Shown: piece by piece, positions 54,338 through 62,368 of the stretch
Layout: every line of letters starts with the position of its first letter
How positions within the stretch are numbered: position 1 is the stretch's first letter
NCBI RefSeq assembly: GCF_900142785.1
Contig: NZ_FRCD01000012.1
Location: 124,001 to 188,000, forward strand
DNA length: 64,000 nt
Reading direction: 5' to 3'
DNA from: Chryseobacterium carnipullorum
GTDB lineage: Bacteria > Bacteroidota > Bacteroidia > Flavobacteriales > Weeksellaceae
Notes under the pieces: model-generated
The model's input: only the letters and a program-made list of their open reading frames with translations
What the model was told of the DNA's origin: nothing
Databases searched by the model: none
Program-made: the position numbers and the translations under genes

Positions 54338-55501
54338 ATGAAGAATGCGGTAAGCTGGGTTTTGGTTTTATTTTTAACCATTTCATTATTAAATAACTGC
54401 CTTGAACGCAAAACGTACCAGGAGATCAGTAAAAAGCAGTCTTTTGTTGACCAGCTCAGACAACTGTATTCATCTGGTGATGCTTCATCCTGGCCTAAAC
54501 CTGTCCTGGATCCTTCAAAACCTGTTTTTACTGAAATCGGGCATTTGCCAAAAGTGGAGTTTCCTGCAGACAATCCTTATTCTGAGGATAAATCAGCGCT
54601 TGGCAGAACCCTTTTTTATGATCCAAGATTGTCAGGCTCCAGCCAGATTGCTTGTGCGTCATGCCATGACCCTGAGCTGGGATGGACAGATAATAAAACT
54701 TTTTCGTTCGGACATGATCGCCAGCTGGGATCCAGAAACGCAATGACGATCTTGAATATCGCCTACGCCCAATCTTTATTTTGGGACGGCAGAGCAGAAT
54801 CACTGGAAGAACAGTCGAGAATGCCCATAGAAGACCAGAAAGAAATGCACGAGCATATTGATATTGCCACAGATAAAATTGCAAAAATAAAAGGCTACGA
54901 AATCCTTTTTGAAAAAGCTTTCGGTGACAGCAGGGTAACGAAAGAGAGAATCGCAAAAGCCATCTCCACTTTTGAGAGAACAGTAGTAAGTCCACCCAGC
55001 AGATTCGACAAATTTATCGATGGACAAAAAGACCTTTTTACAGATAATGAAGTGATGGGACTTCACCTTTTCCGCACAAAGGCCCAATGTATGAATTGTC
55101 ATAATTCCGGATATTTTTCAAACAATCAGTTTGAAAATGACGGAACCGCTTTATTAGGATCAAAACAGGAAGACTTGGGAAGATATCTGGTCACAAAAGA
55201 TCCGGCAGATGCAGGGAAATTCAGAGTTCCGTCCTTAAGAGAGATTACCAGAACCGGGCCATGGATGCATAATGGAGCCTTTAGTACGTTGACTGATATA
55301 CTCACTTTCTACAACAGTGGAAACCCGGAACCTCCTAAGAAAAGATCCACCGTTCATGAAGGTATTACCCTGCATTCTCAAAAATCAGAAATGCTGAAAC
55401 TTCTGGATCTTACCAAAGAGGAAATTGCACAGCTGGAAGCTTTTCTGGGTACATTAAGTACAAGAACAACGAGACCTGTACCGCCAAAACTACCGAATTA
55501 A
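54338..55501 (+). CDS. Di-haem cytochrome c peroxidase
   Basis: 387 aa from ATG 54338, chosen because the promoter box covers the earlier candidate start. Lipoprotein-type signal with hydrophobic core and LLNNC. Two haem c sites: CASCH (Cys106, Cys109, His110) and CMNCH (Cys251, Cys254, His255), as in bacterial CcpA/MauG-family enzymes. RVPSLREITRTGPWMHNGAFSTLTDILTFYNSG near the C-terminus is a strong family signature. It reduces hydrogen peroxide in the periplasm with electrons from cytochrome c. Located after the susD terminator; a linked function with the sugar locus is not indicated. Confidence 0.93.
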   Translation: MKNAVSWVLVLFLTISLLNNCLERKTYQEISKKQSFVDQLRQLYSSGDASSWPKPVLDPSKPVFTEIGHLPKVEFPADNPYSEDKSALGRTLFYDPRLSGSSQIACASCHDPELGWTDNKTFSFGHDRQLGSRNAMTILNIAYAQSLFWDGRAESLEEQSRMPIEDQKEMHEHIDIATDKIAKIKGYEILFEKAFGDSRVTKERIAKAISTFERTVVSPPSRFDKFIDGQKDLFTDNEVMGLHLFRTKAQCMNCHNSGYFSNNQFENDGTALLGSKQEDLGRYLVTKDPADAGKFRVPSLREITRTGPWMHNGAFSTLTDILTFYNSGNPEPPKKRSTVHEGITLHSQKSEMLKLLDLTKEEIAQLEAFLGTLSTRTTRPVPPKLPN

Positions 55502-55530
55502 TGACTAAAGCTTACTCTTAATTATAAAAT

Positions 55531-55583
55531 AGATACCCCATTCAAATAGATCTGTCTGTTGACAGAATTTGAATGGGGTATCT
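55531..55583. terminator. Large bidirectional terminator between convergent genes
   Basis: 17-bp perfect outer stem (55531-55547 with 55567-55583; core AGATACCCCATTC) and a 6-bp inner stem TCTGTC / GACAGA. It separates the peroxidase and aldehyde dehydrogenase genes, which point at each other. Confidence 0.85.
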
Positions 55584-55601
55584 CTTAAAGTGATTTCTTT
55601 T

Positions 55602-56957
55602 TTATTTTAATTCCAGTACAGATCTCGTATGGCTGAATGTTTCAAAACTGAATTTCCCATGGTATTTTCCCATACCCGATGTTCCTACACCTCCAAAAGG
55701 AAGGAAATGAGCACCGACATGAATCAGGGTACTGTTGATTTCAGCATCACCACTGGTCGTCCTGTTCAATACATCTTCAGCGAAACGGCTGTCTTCTGAG
55801 AATATATATAAAGCTAATGGTTTGGGTCTCGAATTAATTTCATCCAAAACAACATTAATATCTGTATAGGTCAAAAAAGGAAGAATCGGGCCAAATATTT
55901 CCTGCTGCATCACCGCGTCATCCCAGTTCACATGATCCATTAAGGTTGCTTCAAAATGACGGCTTTCCACATCGTATTTTCCTCCGTAGACTACTTTATC
56001 TTCCGCAGCACTTAAATAGCCTGCCAAATGTTTAACCTGCTGCTGAGATACAATTTTTCCGATCTTGCCCAGCGAAGAATCCGGATAGGTCTTATCCAGA
56101 TAAGCTTTAAACCGTAGAATCAACTCATCTTTGACAGACTCATGTACATAAATATAATCCGGAGCTACACAGGTCTGTCCGCAGTTCATCCATTTTCCTC
56201 TGGCAATTCTTTGTACTGTTTTATCCAGGTCTGCATCTTTATGGACAATCGTAGGGGATTTGCCTCCCAATTCCAGGGTAAGAGGAATCAGCTTTTCGGC
56301 GGCAGCTTTCATCACAATCTTTCCTACATTAGGGCTTCCTGTGAAGAAAATATAATCTAAATCCAGACTTAGTAAAAGGGTGTTTTCTTCAATCGCTCCC
56401 TGGATAACGTTTACATACTCCTGCTGAAAGGCCTCCTGTACAATTTTTTCGATCACCTGGGCTACATTAGGTGTATTTTCCGATGGCTTGATGATCGCTG
56501 TGTTTCCAGCGATCAGGGCTCCCACAAGAGGGCTGAACGTCAATTGGACCGGATAATTGAAAGGACCTACGATGTAATTAACACCATAGGGTTGAAATGT
56601 AATTTTACTGATCATGTCACTTCCGGAAGAATGCTTAACGGGAGGCAATTCTACAGGTTTTGCCCAATCTTCAAGATGGGATAAACAGTAGTCCAATTCA
56701 TCTACTACCAACTTTATTTCGGCATATTCCGCTTCCTGTCTGCTTTTTCCTAAATCCGTAAATAAAGCCTCACAAAGATCATCTGTATGGGCAACAAATA
56801 CTTTTTTGAAATTTTCCAGTTGTTTGATCCTGAAATCAATTGATTTTGTTTGATGTGTTGCAAAGAATTTTTTCTGATTTTGAAACACTTCTATAATGTG
56901 CTGTTCTAATTGTGCGTCCATTTTTTTCAATAATTGTATTGGGGATAAATCCATCAT
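55602..56957 (-). CDS. Aldehyde dehydrogenase family protein (class 3-like)
   Basis: 451 aa, the size of class 3/long-chain-type aldehyde dehydrogenases. Catalytic Cys263 in CGQTCVAPDY and general base Glu229 in LELGGKSP; the NAD loop FTGSPNVGK is at 205-213. Conserved PFNYPVQLTFSPLVGALIAGN and the C-terminal GTSGMGKYHGKFSFETFSH match ALDH3-type proteins such as coniferyl or fatty aldehyde dehydrogenases. It oxidises an aldehyde to acid with NAD(P). Start codons at residues 1, 2 or 13 are possible. A TGTATTTG box (57011-57018, minus strand) may be its promoter. Confidence 0.93.
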   Translation of the reverse strand: MMDLSPIQLLKKMDAQLEQHIIEVFQNQKKFFATHQTKSIDFRIKQLENFKKVFVAHTDDLCEALFTDLGKSRQEAEYAEIKLVVDELDYCLSHLEDWAKPVELPPVKHSSGSDMISKITFQPYGVNYIVGPFNYPVQLTFSPLVGALIAGNTAIIKPSENTPNVAQVIEKIVQEAFQQEYVNVIQGAIEENTLLLSLDLDYIFFTGSPNVGKIVMKAAAEKLIPLTLELGGKSPTIVHKDADLDKTVQRIARGKWMNCGQTCVAPDYIYVHESVKDELILRFKAYLDKTYPDSSLGKIGKIVSQQQVKHLAGYLSAAEDKVVYGGKYDVESRHFEATLMDHVNWDDAVMQQEIFGPILPFLTYTDINVVLDEINSRPKPLALYIFSEDSRFAEDVLNRTTSGDAEINSTLIHVGAHFLPFGGVGTSGMGKYHGKFSFETFSHTRSVLELK

Positions 56958-57296
56958 TTTTTATGCCATAATTGTATCGGTTTTCGTTTCCTGATTTTTA
57001 GAGATTACAGCAAATACAGTTATTAATTCTTTTGTATAAATAATATTAAAGGATGGCTTCATTATGAAAGTAAAAAGAGTTTAATAAACAACAAAAAAAG
57101 GATATTTTATTTTTCGTCAATGAGGGAAAATTTAAAAAATATCATAATCAGAAGACCGGAAGTAAAAAGCGTTTTTACGATAGGAAAGAAAGATCATGAA
57201 AAGACTAATCAATATCATTTAAAATAAACTTTCAAAAATTATTGAAAATTCAAAAAATATAATTACATTTGTTACAGAAATAAAAAAGAGTAATCA
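56958..57296. other. Divergent intergenic region between ALDH and GbsR genes
   Basis: AT-rich, no gene seen. Minus-strand TGTATTTG (57011-57018) is a near match to a -7 box for the ALDH gene. On the plus strand TTG at 57242-57244, a 19-base spacer and TACATTTG at 57264-57271 (exact TAnnTTTG) make a good promoter for the GbsR-led gene run, 26 bases before its ATG. Confidence 0.6.
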
Positions 57297-57800
57297 ATGA
57301 AACTTTCAGAAGCAAAAGAAAAGTACATCCAGACATGGGGGACATTCGCTACCAACTGGGGAATCAACCGTACAATGGCGCAGGTTCATGCACTGCTTCT
57401 GGCGAGTGGTAAACCGCTTTCTACGGATGAGGTGATGGAACAGCTGGAAATTTCCAGAGGAAATGCCAATATGAATATACGGGCCCTGATCGATTGGGGC
57501 ATTGTAAAAAAAGAATTTATAAAAGGCGATAGAAAAGAATATTTCATTGCCGAAAAAGATGTCTGGTATCTCTTTAAGCAGATCACAAAAGAACGAAGAA
57601 AAAGAGAAATAGAACCTGTCATTGCTTTTCTGGAAGAACTGAAAAATATTGAAGATCATGATTCGGAGGAAGCCAAAGAGTTCATTAAACTGATGCAGGA
57701 TTTCAGTTCAGTGACCGGGAAAATCAATAATATTATGGATCTGGCCATTAAGAGCGATGATCACTGGCTGGTAGGAAAGATTACCAACCTGCTTAAATAA
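57297..57800 (+). CDS. GbsR/MarR-family winged-helix regulator
   Basis: 167 aa. The N-terminus KYIQTWGTFATNWGINRTMAQVHALLLASGKPLSTDEVMEQLEISRGNANMNIRALIDWGIVKK is the standard GbsR helix-turn-helix region; the wing has KGDRKEYFIAEKDVWYLFKQI. The C-terminal helices are dimeric. In other bacteria GbsR responds to choline or osmotic conditions. Here it opens a run of plus-strand genes encoding small membrane proteins and lipid- or redox-related domains, with a clear promoter, so it probably controls them; the signal is unknown. Confidence 0.9.
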   Translation: MKLSEAKEKYIQTWGTFATNWGINRTMAQVHALLLASGKPLSTDEVMEQLEISRGNANMNIRALIDWGIVKKEFIKGDRKEYFIAEKDVWYLFKQITKERRKREIEPVIAFLEELKNIEDHDSEEAKEFIKLMQDFSSVTGKINNIMDLAIKSDDHWLVGKITNLLK

Positions 57801-57869
57801 AAGAGGATTCAATTCCTTTTTTATTTGAATTTAATTTTCAAAAATTACTGAAAATATAATATTTACAAG

Positions 57870-58214
57870 ATGTTTAATATAGTTTCATACATCATTTTTC
57901 TTACCGTTAGCTCTTACATTACCATCGATGTGGGAAGAAGATGCTTTCAGGCCGGAAAGTCTTATCTGGAGTATCTTCTTCATGACCAGGAGATGTGTCT
58001 TACCATCAACAGGATTCTTCTCGGATGCTACTATCTGCTGAACCTGGGATATATTGCGGTAAACCTCGCATTTTGGGACCGCGTCAGTTCTATGGAGGAA
58101 ATCATTGCAGTTACTGTGGTCCGCATCGGATATATCGCTTTGATTCTCTGTGTACTGCATTATATGAACATTTTCACCCTTTATGTTTTAAGGAACAAAT
58201 TAACATTAAAATAA
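57870..58214 (+). CDS. Small membrane protein, paralogue of the next gene
   Basis: 114 aa with three hydrophobic segments. It resembles the following gene product over most of its length: a leading segment (YIIFLTVSSYITI against YMIYLPIVIAMTVL), the LLGCYYLLNLGYIAVN / FKIGFYLLNIGFALCI helix and a third helix before a basic end. The two probably arose by duplication and may form a heteromeric complex. I recognise no named family. Position two in the GbsR-led run, 69 bases after gbsR and 7 before the paralogue. Confidence 0.72.
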   Translation: MFNIVSYIIFLTVSSYITIDVGRRCFQAGKSYLEYLLHDQEMCLTINRILLGCYYLLNLGYIAVNLAFWDRVSSMEEIIAVTVVRIGYIALILCVLHYMNIFTLYVLRNKLTLK

Positions 58215-58221
58215 TACCGCT

Positions 58222-58623
58222 ATGACCACAACAGTTCTCACCACGACGTACAATTTTTCAGCGTACATGATTTATTTACCTATTGTCATTGCTATGACCG
58301 TGCTGGTATCCCAGTTTCTGTTCAAAAATTCAAAAACGTTCATGATTGATATCTTTCATCAGAAAAAAGATATTGCGTTGGCAACGAATTCTCTATTTAA
58401 GATTGGTTTTTATCTCCTGAATATCGGATTCGCTTTGTGCATTATTGAATTTTTCCAGATTGAAACCATAGAGAGACTGGTGGTTGCGCTTAGCAAAAAA
58501 ATCGGCGGCTTTTCCATTTACCTCGGAATTATGATGCTTTTTAACTTACTGCTTTTCCTGAAAGGTCGTAAACATGCAATGAATAAAGAAAAACTCATCG
58601 AAAATGAAAACAATCATCTTTAA
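58222..58623 (+). CDS. Small membrane protein, paralogue of the previous gene
   Basis: 133 aa with three to four hydrophobic segments (about 16-33, 58-76, 94-115) and a basic, glutamate- and asparagine-rich tail KGRKHAMNKEKLIENENNHL. Similar in layout and in the YYLLNxGxx helix to the gene before it. Unknown function. Its 3' end overlaps by 20 bases a possible 29-codon ORF at 58604. Confidence 0.72.
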   Translation: MTTTVLTTTYNFSAYMIYLPIVIAMTVLVSQFLFKNSKTFMIDIFHQKKDIALATNSLFKIGFYLLNIGFALCIIEFFQIETIERLVVALSKKIGGFSIYLGIMMLFNLLLFLKGRKHAMNKEKLIENENNHL

Positions 58624-58693
58624 AATCTGGATGTACTTTACATTCAAATTTTATCAGAATAAAAGAACAAGAGGAGACTTTCTGAACCTTTAA
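58604..58693 (+). CDS. Possible 29-aa small protein
   Basis: ORF MKTIIFKIWMYFTFKFYQNK... starts 20 bases before the stop of the membrane protein gene and ends just before the next gene. It is basic and aromatic, with hydrophobic residues at helical spacing. The overlap suggests translational coupling, but coding status rests on position and composition alone. Confidence 0.35.
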   Translation: MKTIIFKIWMYFTFKFYQNKRTRGDFLNL

Positions 58694-58704
58694 AACAGAT
58701 CGCT

Positions 58705-59148
58705 ATGAAAAACTTTATCAAAACAGATTATAACCTTCAGTCTATATTATTTTCCTTATTCTTTATTTTTTTAGTCCTTGACATTTGGGTTTTTGGATCT
58801 TTTATATCAGCCGTTATCTATTTTTTAATCGCTCTCAATCATATCATCAGCTCAAATAAAAGATTTTTTTCAAAACAGTACATTAAAACCATCTGGTTTA
58901 CGGTCTACTACTGGATCAGTATGATTTTTATGTTGAGTTTGCTGTCGTTGTTTCTTCTTTCCGCATTGCCTCTCAAAAATGATTATAGTATCAATTTCGG
59001 ATACGGTATTTTATGCTTTGGGTTATTTGGAACGCCGGTTCTTGCCATCTCATATTATATCATCTGCTATAACGATTATCAAAAGTTAAATCTAATACAA
59101 ACTACAAATGAAAACCCTGAAAAATCACACCCTGATCTACGACAATGA
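58705..59148 (+). CDS. Four-helix membrane protein, unknown
   Basis: 147 aa with four hydrophobic segments (about 12-30, 33-47, 62-92, 100-125) and a short charged tail NENPEKSHPDLRQ. No known domain recognised. Its 3' end overlaps the DCC-family gene by 41 bases, which indicates tight coupling; the overlapping DNA codes for both the tail here and the MKTLKNHTLIYD start of the next protein. Confidence 0.75.
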   Translation: MKNFIKTDYNLQSILFSLFFIFLVLDIWVFGSFISAVIYFLIALNHIISSNKRFFSKQYIKTIWFTVYYWISMIFMLSLLSLFLLSALPLKNDYSINFGYGILCFGLFGTPVLAISYYIICYNDYQKLNLIQTTNENPEKSHPDLRQ

Positions 59149-59920
59149 ATGTCCGATGTGCACGATCTATTCAAAAGCTTTTACCCGATGCGGAATGCTT
59201 GATGACAATGGAAGAGAAGCCTTTACAGAAATATCTGCAGCCCATAAATCCATCATCGATTCTACCCGTGCAAAGAATGAAATTGCGTTGATCGATCATC
59301 GCAGAAATAAAGTGGTGTACGGATTAGACAGCCTTCTTCTTATCATTGGAAATTCCTTTCCTTTCCTGGAAAAAATAGCCAGAATACAACCTTTATACTG
59401 GTTTTTTAAGAAGCTTTATTCATTTATTTCCTACAACAGAAAACAAATTATTCCTTCAGGAAATGATCATCGGGAAGAAGCTTGTGTGCCGGATTTTAAT
59501 CTCAGATACAGGATCACTTATATAGCATGGGTAGTCATTTTATCAGCCTATGTGCTAAGTGTTTTTTCCGGGAAACTAGGAGTTAATGGAAGTTATAATT
59601 TTTGGAGAGAATTTGCAGTATGCATTGGCCAGATTATTTGGCAGGTTGTATTTCTAAAAGCTTATTTAAAAGACAAGATCTGGAACTATCTTGGAAATAT
59701 GATGACGGTCTCTCTGATCGGAACAATACTTCTGATTCCTGCTTTATTAACGAATTTTACTCCCGTTTTTTATATCATCTATTTCGGAATGGTAGTGCTG
59801 ATTATGTTTCTGGAACATATAAGACGTTGTAAACTCCTAAAATTGAACTATCTTCCTACCCTATCATGGACCCTTTTCAGAATAACCGCTTTGGCATTTA
59901 TTATTTGGCTTAGTTTTTAA
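59108..59920 (+). CDS. DCC-family thiol-disulfide protein fused to membrane helices
   Basis: 270 aa. N-terminal DCC (DUF393) domain: LIYDNECPMCTIYSK with the C15-P-M-C18 dithiol centre and a following acidic-helical region, ending about 115. The C-terminal part (135-270) has four to five hydrophobic segments, an unusual extension compared with stand-alone DCC proteins of about 130 residues. The dithiol may act in redox transfer near the membrane. Overlap with the previous gene supports a shared complex. Confidence 0.83.
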   Translation: MKTLKNHTLIYDNECPMCTIYSKAFTRCGMLDDNGREAFTEISAAHKSIIDSTRAKNEIALIDHRRNKVVYGLDSLLLIIGNSFPFLEKIARIQPLYWFFKKLYSFISYNRKQIIPSGNDHREEACVPDFNLRYRITYIAWVVILSAYVLSVFSGKLGVNGSYNFWREFAVCIGQIIWQVVFLKAYLKDKIWNYLGNMMTVSLIGTILLIPALLTNFTPVFYIIYFGMVVLIMFLEHIRRCKLLKLNYLPTLSWTLFRITALAFIIWLSF

Positions 59921-60110
59921 AAAACTGAAAACAGGAGTCGCACTGATGGTTTTTGTGGAGATTTTGGAGTAGAAAGTAAAGAGTAAAGATAAAAGAGACA
60001 AGAGACAAGAGAAAATACATCAGATCATAGACTGGAATGGACTGAACAAATCTTCGTATTTCAAACGCCTGAACTCTTCATCCCATATCCGAACCAAGAA
60101 ACAACAAACA
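59921..60110. other. Spacer inside the GbsR-led run
   Basis: 190 bases, no gene seen; holds purine-rich short direct repeats AAAGTAAAGAGTAAAGATAA and AGAGACAAGAGACAAGAG typical of slipped intergenic repeats. Confidence 0.5.
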
Positions 60111-60566
60111 ATGGCTACAATTTATTTAGAAACCCACATCAACGCAGATATCCACAAAGTTTTTGACCTGGCAAGAGATATCAATCTGCATCAGAAATCA
60201 ACAAGGAAAACGAATGAAAAAGCAGTGGCAGGAAGGACATCGGGCCTTATTGAGAAAAATGAAACGGTCACCTGGAGAGCCAGACATTTAGGCGTTGAAC
60301 AGACCCTGACCACAAAAATCATAAGCATGGAAAAACCATCTCAATTCACCGATATCATGCTTAAAGGAGCTTTTAAGACCATGAAACATCAGCATATTTT
60401 TGAAAAGAAAAATAACAGCACCGTGATGATTGATATTTTTGAATTTGAATCTCCTCTTGGAATACTCGGAAGATTTTTTAATCATATTTTTCTTAAATCC
60501 TATATGAGAAGGTTTTTATTAGAACGAAACGAATTAATTAAGGAAACTGCAGAAGCTCATAATTAA
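60111..60566 (+). CDS. SRPBCC-family (START-like) protein
   Basis: 151 aa. Starts TIYLETHINADIHKVFDLARDINLHQKST, the usual N-terminal strand and helix of polyketide cyclase/SRPBCC proteins, followed by ETVTWRARHLGVEQTLTTKI and a long C-terminal helix (MRRFLLERNELIKETAE). This fold encloses a hydrophobic pocket for lipids or other small molecules. No catalytic residues can be named. The neighbours DUF2071 and TIGR01777 are often found with such proteins, suggesting one pathway. Confidence 0.85.
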   Translation: MATIYLETHINADIHKVFDLARDINLHQKSTRKTNEKAVAGRTSGLIEKNETVTWRARHLGVEQTLTTKIISMEKPSQFTDIMLKGAFKTMKHQHIFEKKNNSTVMIDIFEFESPLGILGRFFNHIFLKSYMRRFLLERNELIKETAEAHN

Positions 60567-60627
60567 AGTGGAATAAACCCAAACTCTGCATCACGAACCC
60601 GGAAAATGACCCTAAAACCCAACAAAA

Positions 60628-61332
60628 ATGAACTTCCTGAAAGCCGAATGGCGAAAACTGGCGATTATCAATTATGAAATAGATCCTCATATTCTGGAAA
60701 AATATCTTCCGGAAGGCACTGAACTTGATTTTTACCTGGGAAAGTGTTACGTAAGCCTCGTTGGATTTATGTTCTTAAATACCCGGTTATTGGGCGTTTC
60801 TATTCCTTTTCACCGGAATTTTGAAGAAGTAAACCTGAGATTTTACGTTAAAAAGAAAGAAAAATATGGATGGAAAAGAGGCGTGGTTTTCATCAAAGAG
60901 ATCGTTCCAAAATATGCACTCAGCTTCGTCGCCAACTCCTTTTATAAAGAGAATTATAAAACAATGCCGATGAATAATCAGATAGATGTTAATGATGACG
61001 AACTGACCGTAAAATATTCATGGAAAGATAAAAGCTGGCATTCGATTCAAATCACGGCTGATACTGCTGCTTTGCCAATGGAAACGGATTCAGAATTTGA
61101 ATTTATTACCGAACATTATTTTGGGTTTACCAAAAGAGAAAACAAAACGTCAGAATATGAAGTCTGTCATCCCAAATGGGAGTATTATCCGGTTAAACAT
61201 TATCAGCTGGATATAGAATTCAGTGCGCTCTACGGAAAAGAATTTGCCTTCCTGAATGAGCAAAGTCCTGTCTCAGTAATGCTGGCAGAAGGCTCCGAAA
61301 TTGAAGTGAAAACCAAAAAATATATTCTGTAA
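60628..61332 (+). CDS. DUF2071 (YqjF-like) protein
   Basis: 234 aa. Family signature LKAEWRKLAIINYEIDPHILEKYLPEGTELDFYLGKCYVSLVGFMFLNTRLLG at the N-terminus, then NFEEVNLRFYVKKKEKYGWKRGVVFIKEIVPK and the C-terminal PVKHYQLDIEFSALYGKEFAFLN. DUF2071 proteins (Bacillus YqjF is one) have an acetoacetate-decarboxylase-like beta fold and unknown function; YqjF has been linked to nitroaromatic response. Here it sits between SRPBCC and TIGR01777 genes, all co-directional. Confidence 0.9.
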   Translation: MNFLKAEWRKLAIINYEIDPHILEKYLPEGTELDFYLGKCYVSLVGFMFLNTRLLGVSIPFHRNFEEVNLRFYVKKKEKYGWKRGVVFIKEIVPKYALSFVANSFYKENYKTMPMNNQIDVNDDELTVKYSWKDKSWHSIQITADTAALPMETDSEFEFITEHYFGFTKRENKTSEYEVCHPKWEYYPVKHYQLDIEFSALYGKEFAFLNEQSPVSVMLAEGSEIEVKTKKYIL

Positions 61333-61418
61333 TTTTTCTGAAACCACATAAGATGTAAAAGTTTTTTGACTCATCCGTATCATCTCAATCAATATCATCA
61401 CTCAAAACGTACAACGCA

Positions 61419-62318
61419 ATGAAAATAATAATCGCCGGAGGAACCGGGTTTCTGGGGGAAAGCCTGGAACAATATTTTAAGCAAAAAGACGCGCAGGTTT
61501 ACATTTTAACAAGAAAACCCAAGCGGGATCATGATATATATTGGGATGCCCGTACCTTGGGAGAATGGAAAAGTGCCATTGAAGGATGTGATGCTCTGAT
61601 CAATCTCACAGGAAAATCTGTAGACTGCAGATACAATGAAACCAATAAAAAAGAAATTTATACTTCAAGAATCGACAGTACAAAAGTTCTTCAGCAGGCG
61701 GTTGATCAATGTTCTGTCAAACCCAAAGTCTGGCTGAATGCGGCTTCAGCAACTATTTATGTTCATTCAGAAACACAGCTGAATACGGAAGAATCAGGAA
61801 TTATTGGCGACGATTTTTCAATGAATATCTGCAAAAGCTGGGAAAATGAATTTTTTAAGATCAAAAATGAAAAAGTCAGAAAAGTAGCCTTAAGAACGTC
61901 TATCGTTTTGGGAAATAACGGCGGTGCTTTTCCGAAACTCCGAACGATCACAAAATTAGGGTTAGGTGGAAAACAAGGTCAAGGGCAGCAAAAAGTAAGC
62001 TGGATTCATATTGATGATTTCTGCAAAGCCATTGAATGGATCATCAACAATGAAAAGATGTCAGGACCGGTCAATATAACGGCTCCAAATCCAGTTTCAA
62101 ACGAAGATCTCATGAAAAAAATGAGAAAACAACTGAAGGTTCCTTTTGGATTAAACGCTCCGGTCTGGCAGCTGGAAATAGCTTCATTATTTCTGAATAC
62201 AGAAACTGAACTTCTACTTAAAAGCAGAAATGTATATCCCGGAAAACTCATCAAAAACGGGTTCCGGTTTTTGTACTCTGATCTGGATAACGCATTGAGT
62301 GCTTTGCTGAAAAATTAA
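61419..62318 (+). CDS. TIGR01777-family SDR protein (YfcH/SulA-like epimerase)
   Basis: 299 aa extended short-chain dehydrogenase. Nucleotide-binding GGTGFLGESLEQYF at 6-19; the segment DALINLTGKSVDCRYNETNKKEIYTSRI (the GxxV..R.W...K..I..SR region) defines the TIGR01777 family; C-terminal DUF1731 region (VPFGLNAPVWQLEIASLFLNTETELLLKSRNVYPGKL). The typical catalytic Tyr-x-x-x-Lys is not evident (AASATIYVHSE), as usual for the family. Biochemical role unknown, but it recurs beside SRPBCC and DUF2071 genes. Last in the GbsR-led run. Confidence 0.9.
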   Translation: MKIIIAGGTGFLGESLEQYFKQKDAQVYILTRKPKRDHDIYWDARTLGEWKSAIEGCDALINLTGKSVDCRYNETNKKEIYTSRIDSTKVLQQAVDQCSVKPKVWLNAASATIYVHSETQLNTEESGIIGDDFSMNICKSWENEFFKIKNEKVRKVALRTSIVLGNNGGAFPKLRTITKLGLGGKQGQGQQKVSWIHIDDFCKAIEWIINNEKMSGPVNITAPNPVSNEDLMKKMRKQLKVPFGLNAPVWQLEIASLFLNTETELLLKSRNVYPGKLIKNGFRFLYSDLDNALSALLKN

Positions 62319-62368
62319 GGTTTGCTGATTAAAGAAAGGATGAGTAAATTAGCCAAAACTAACCTTCT

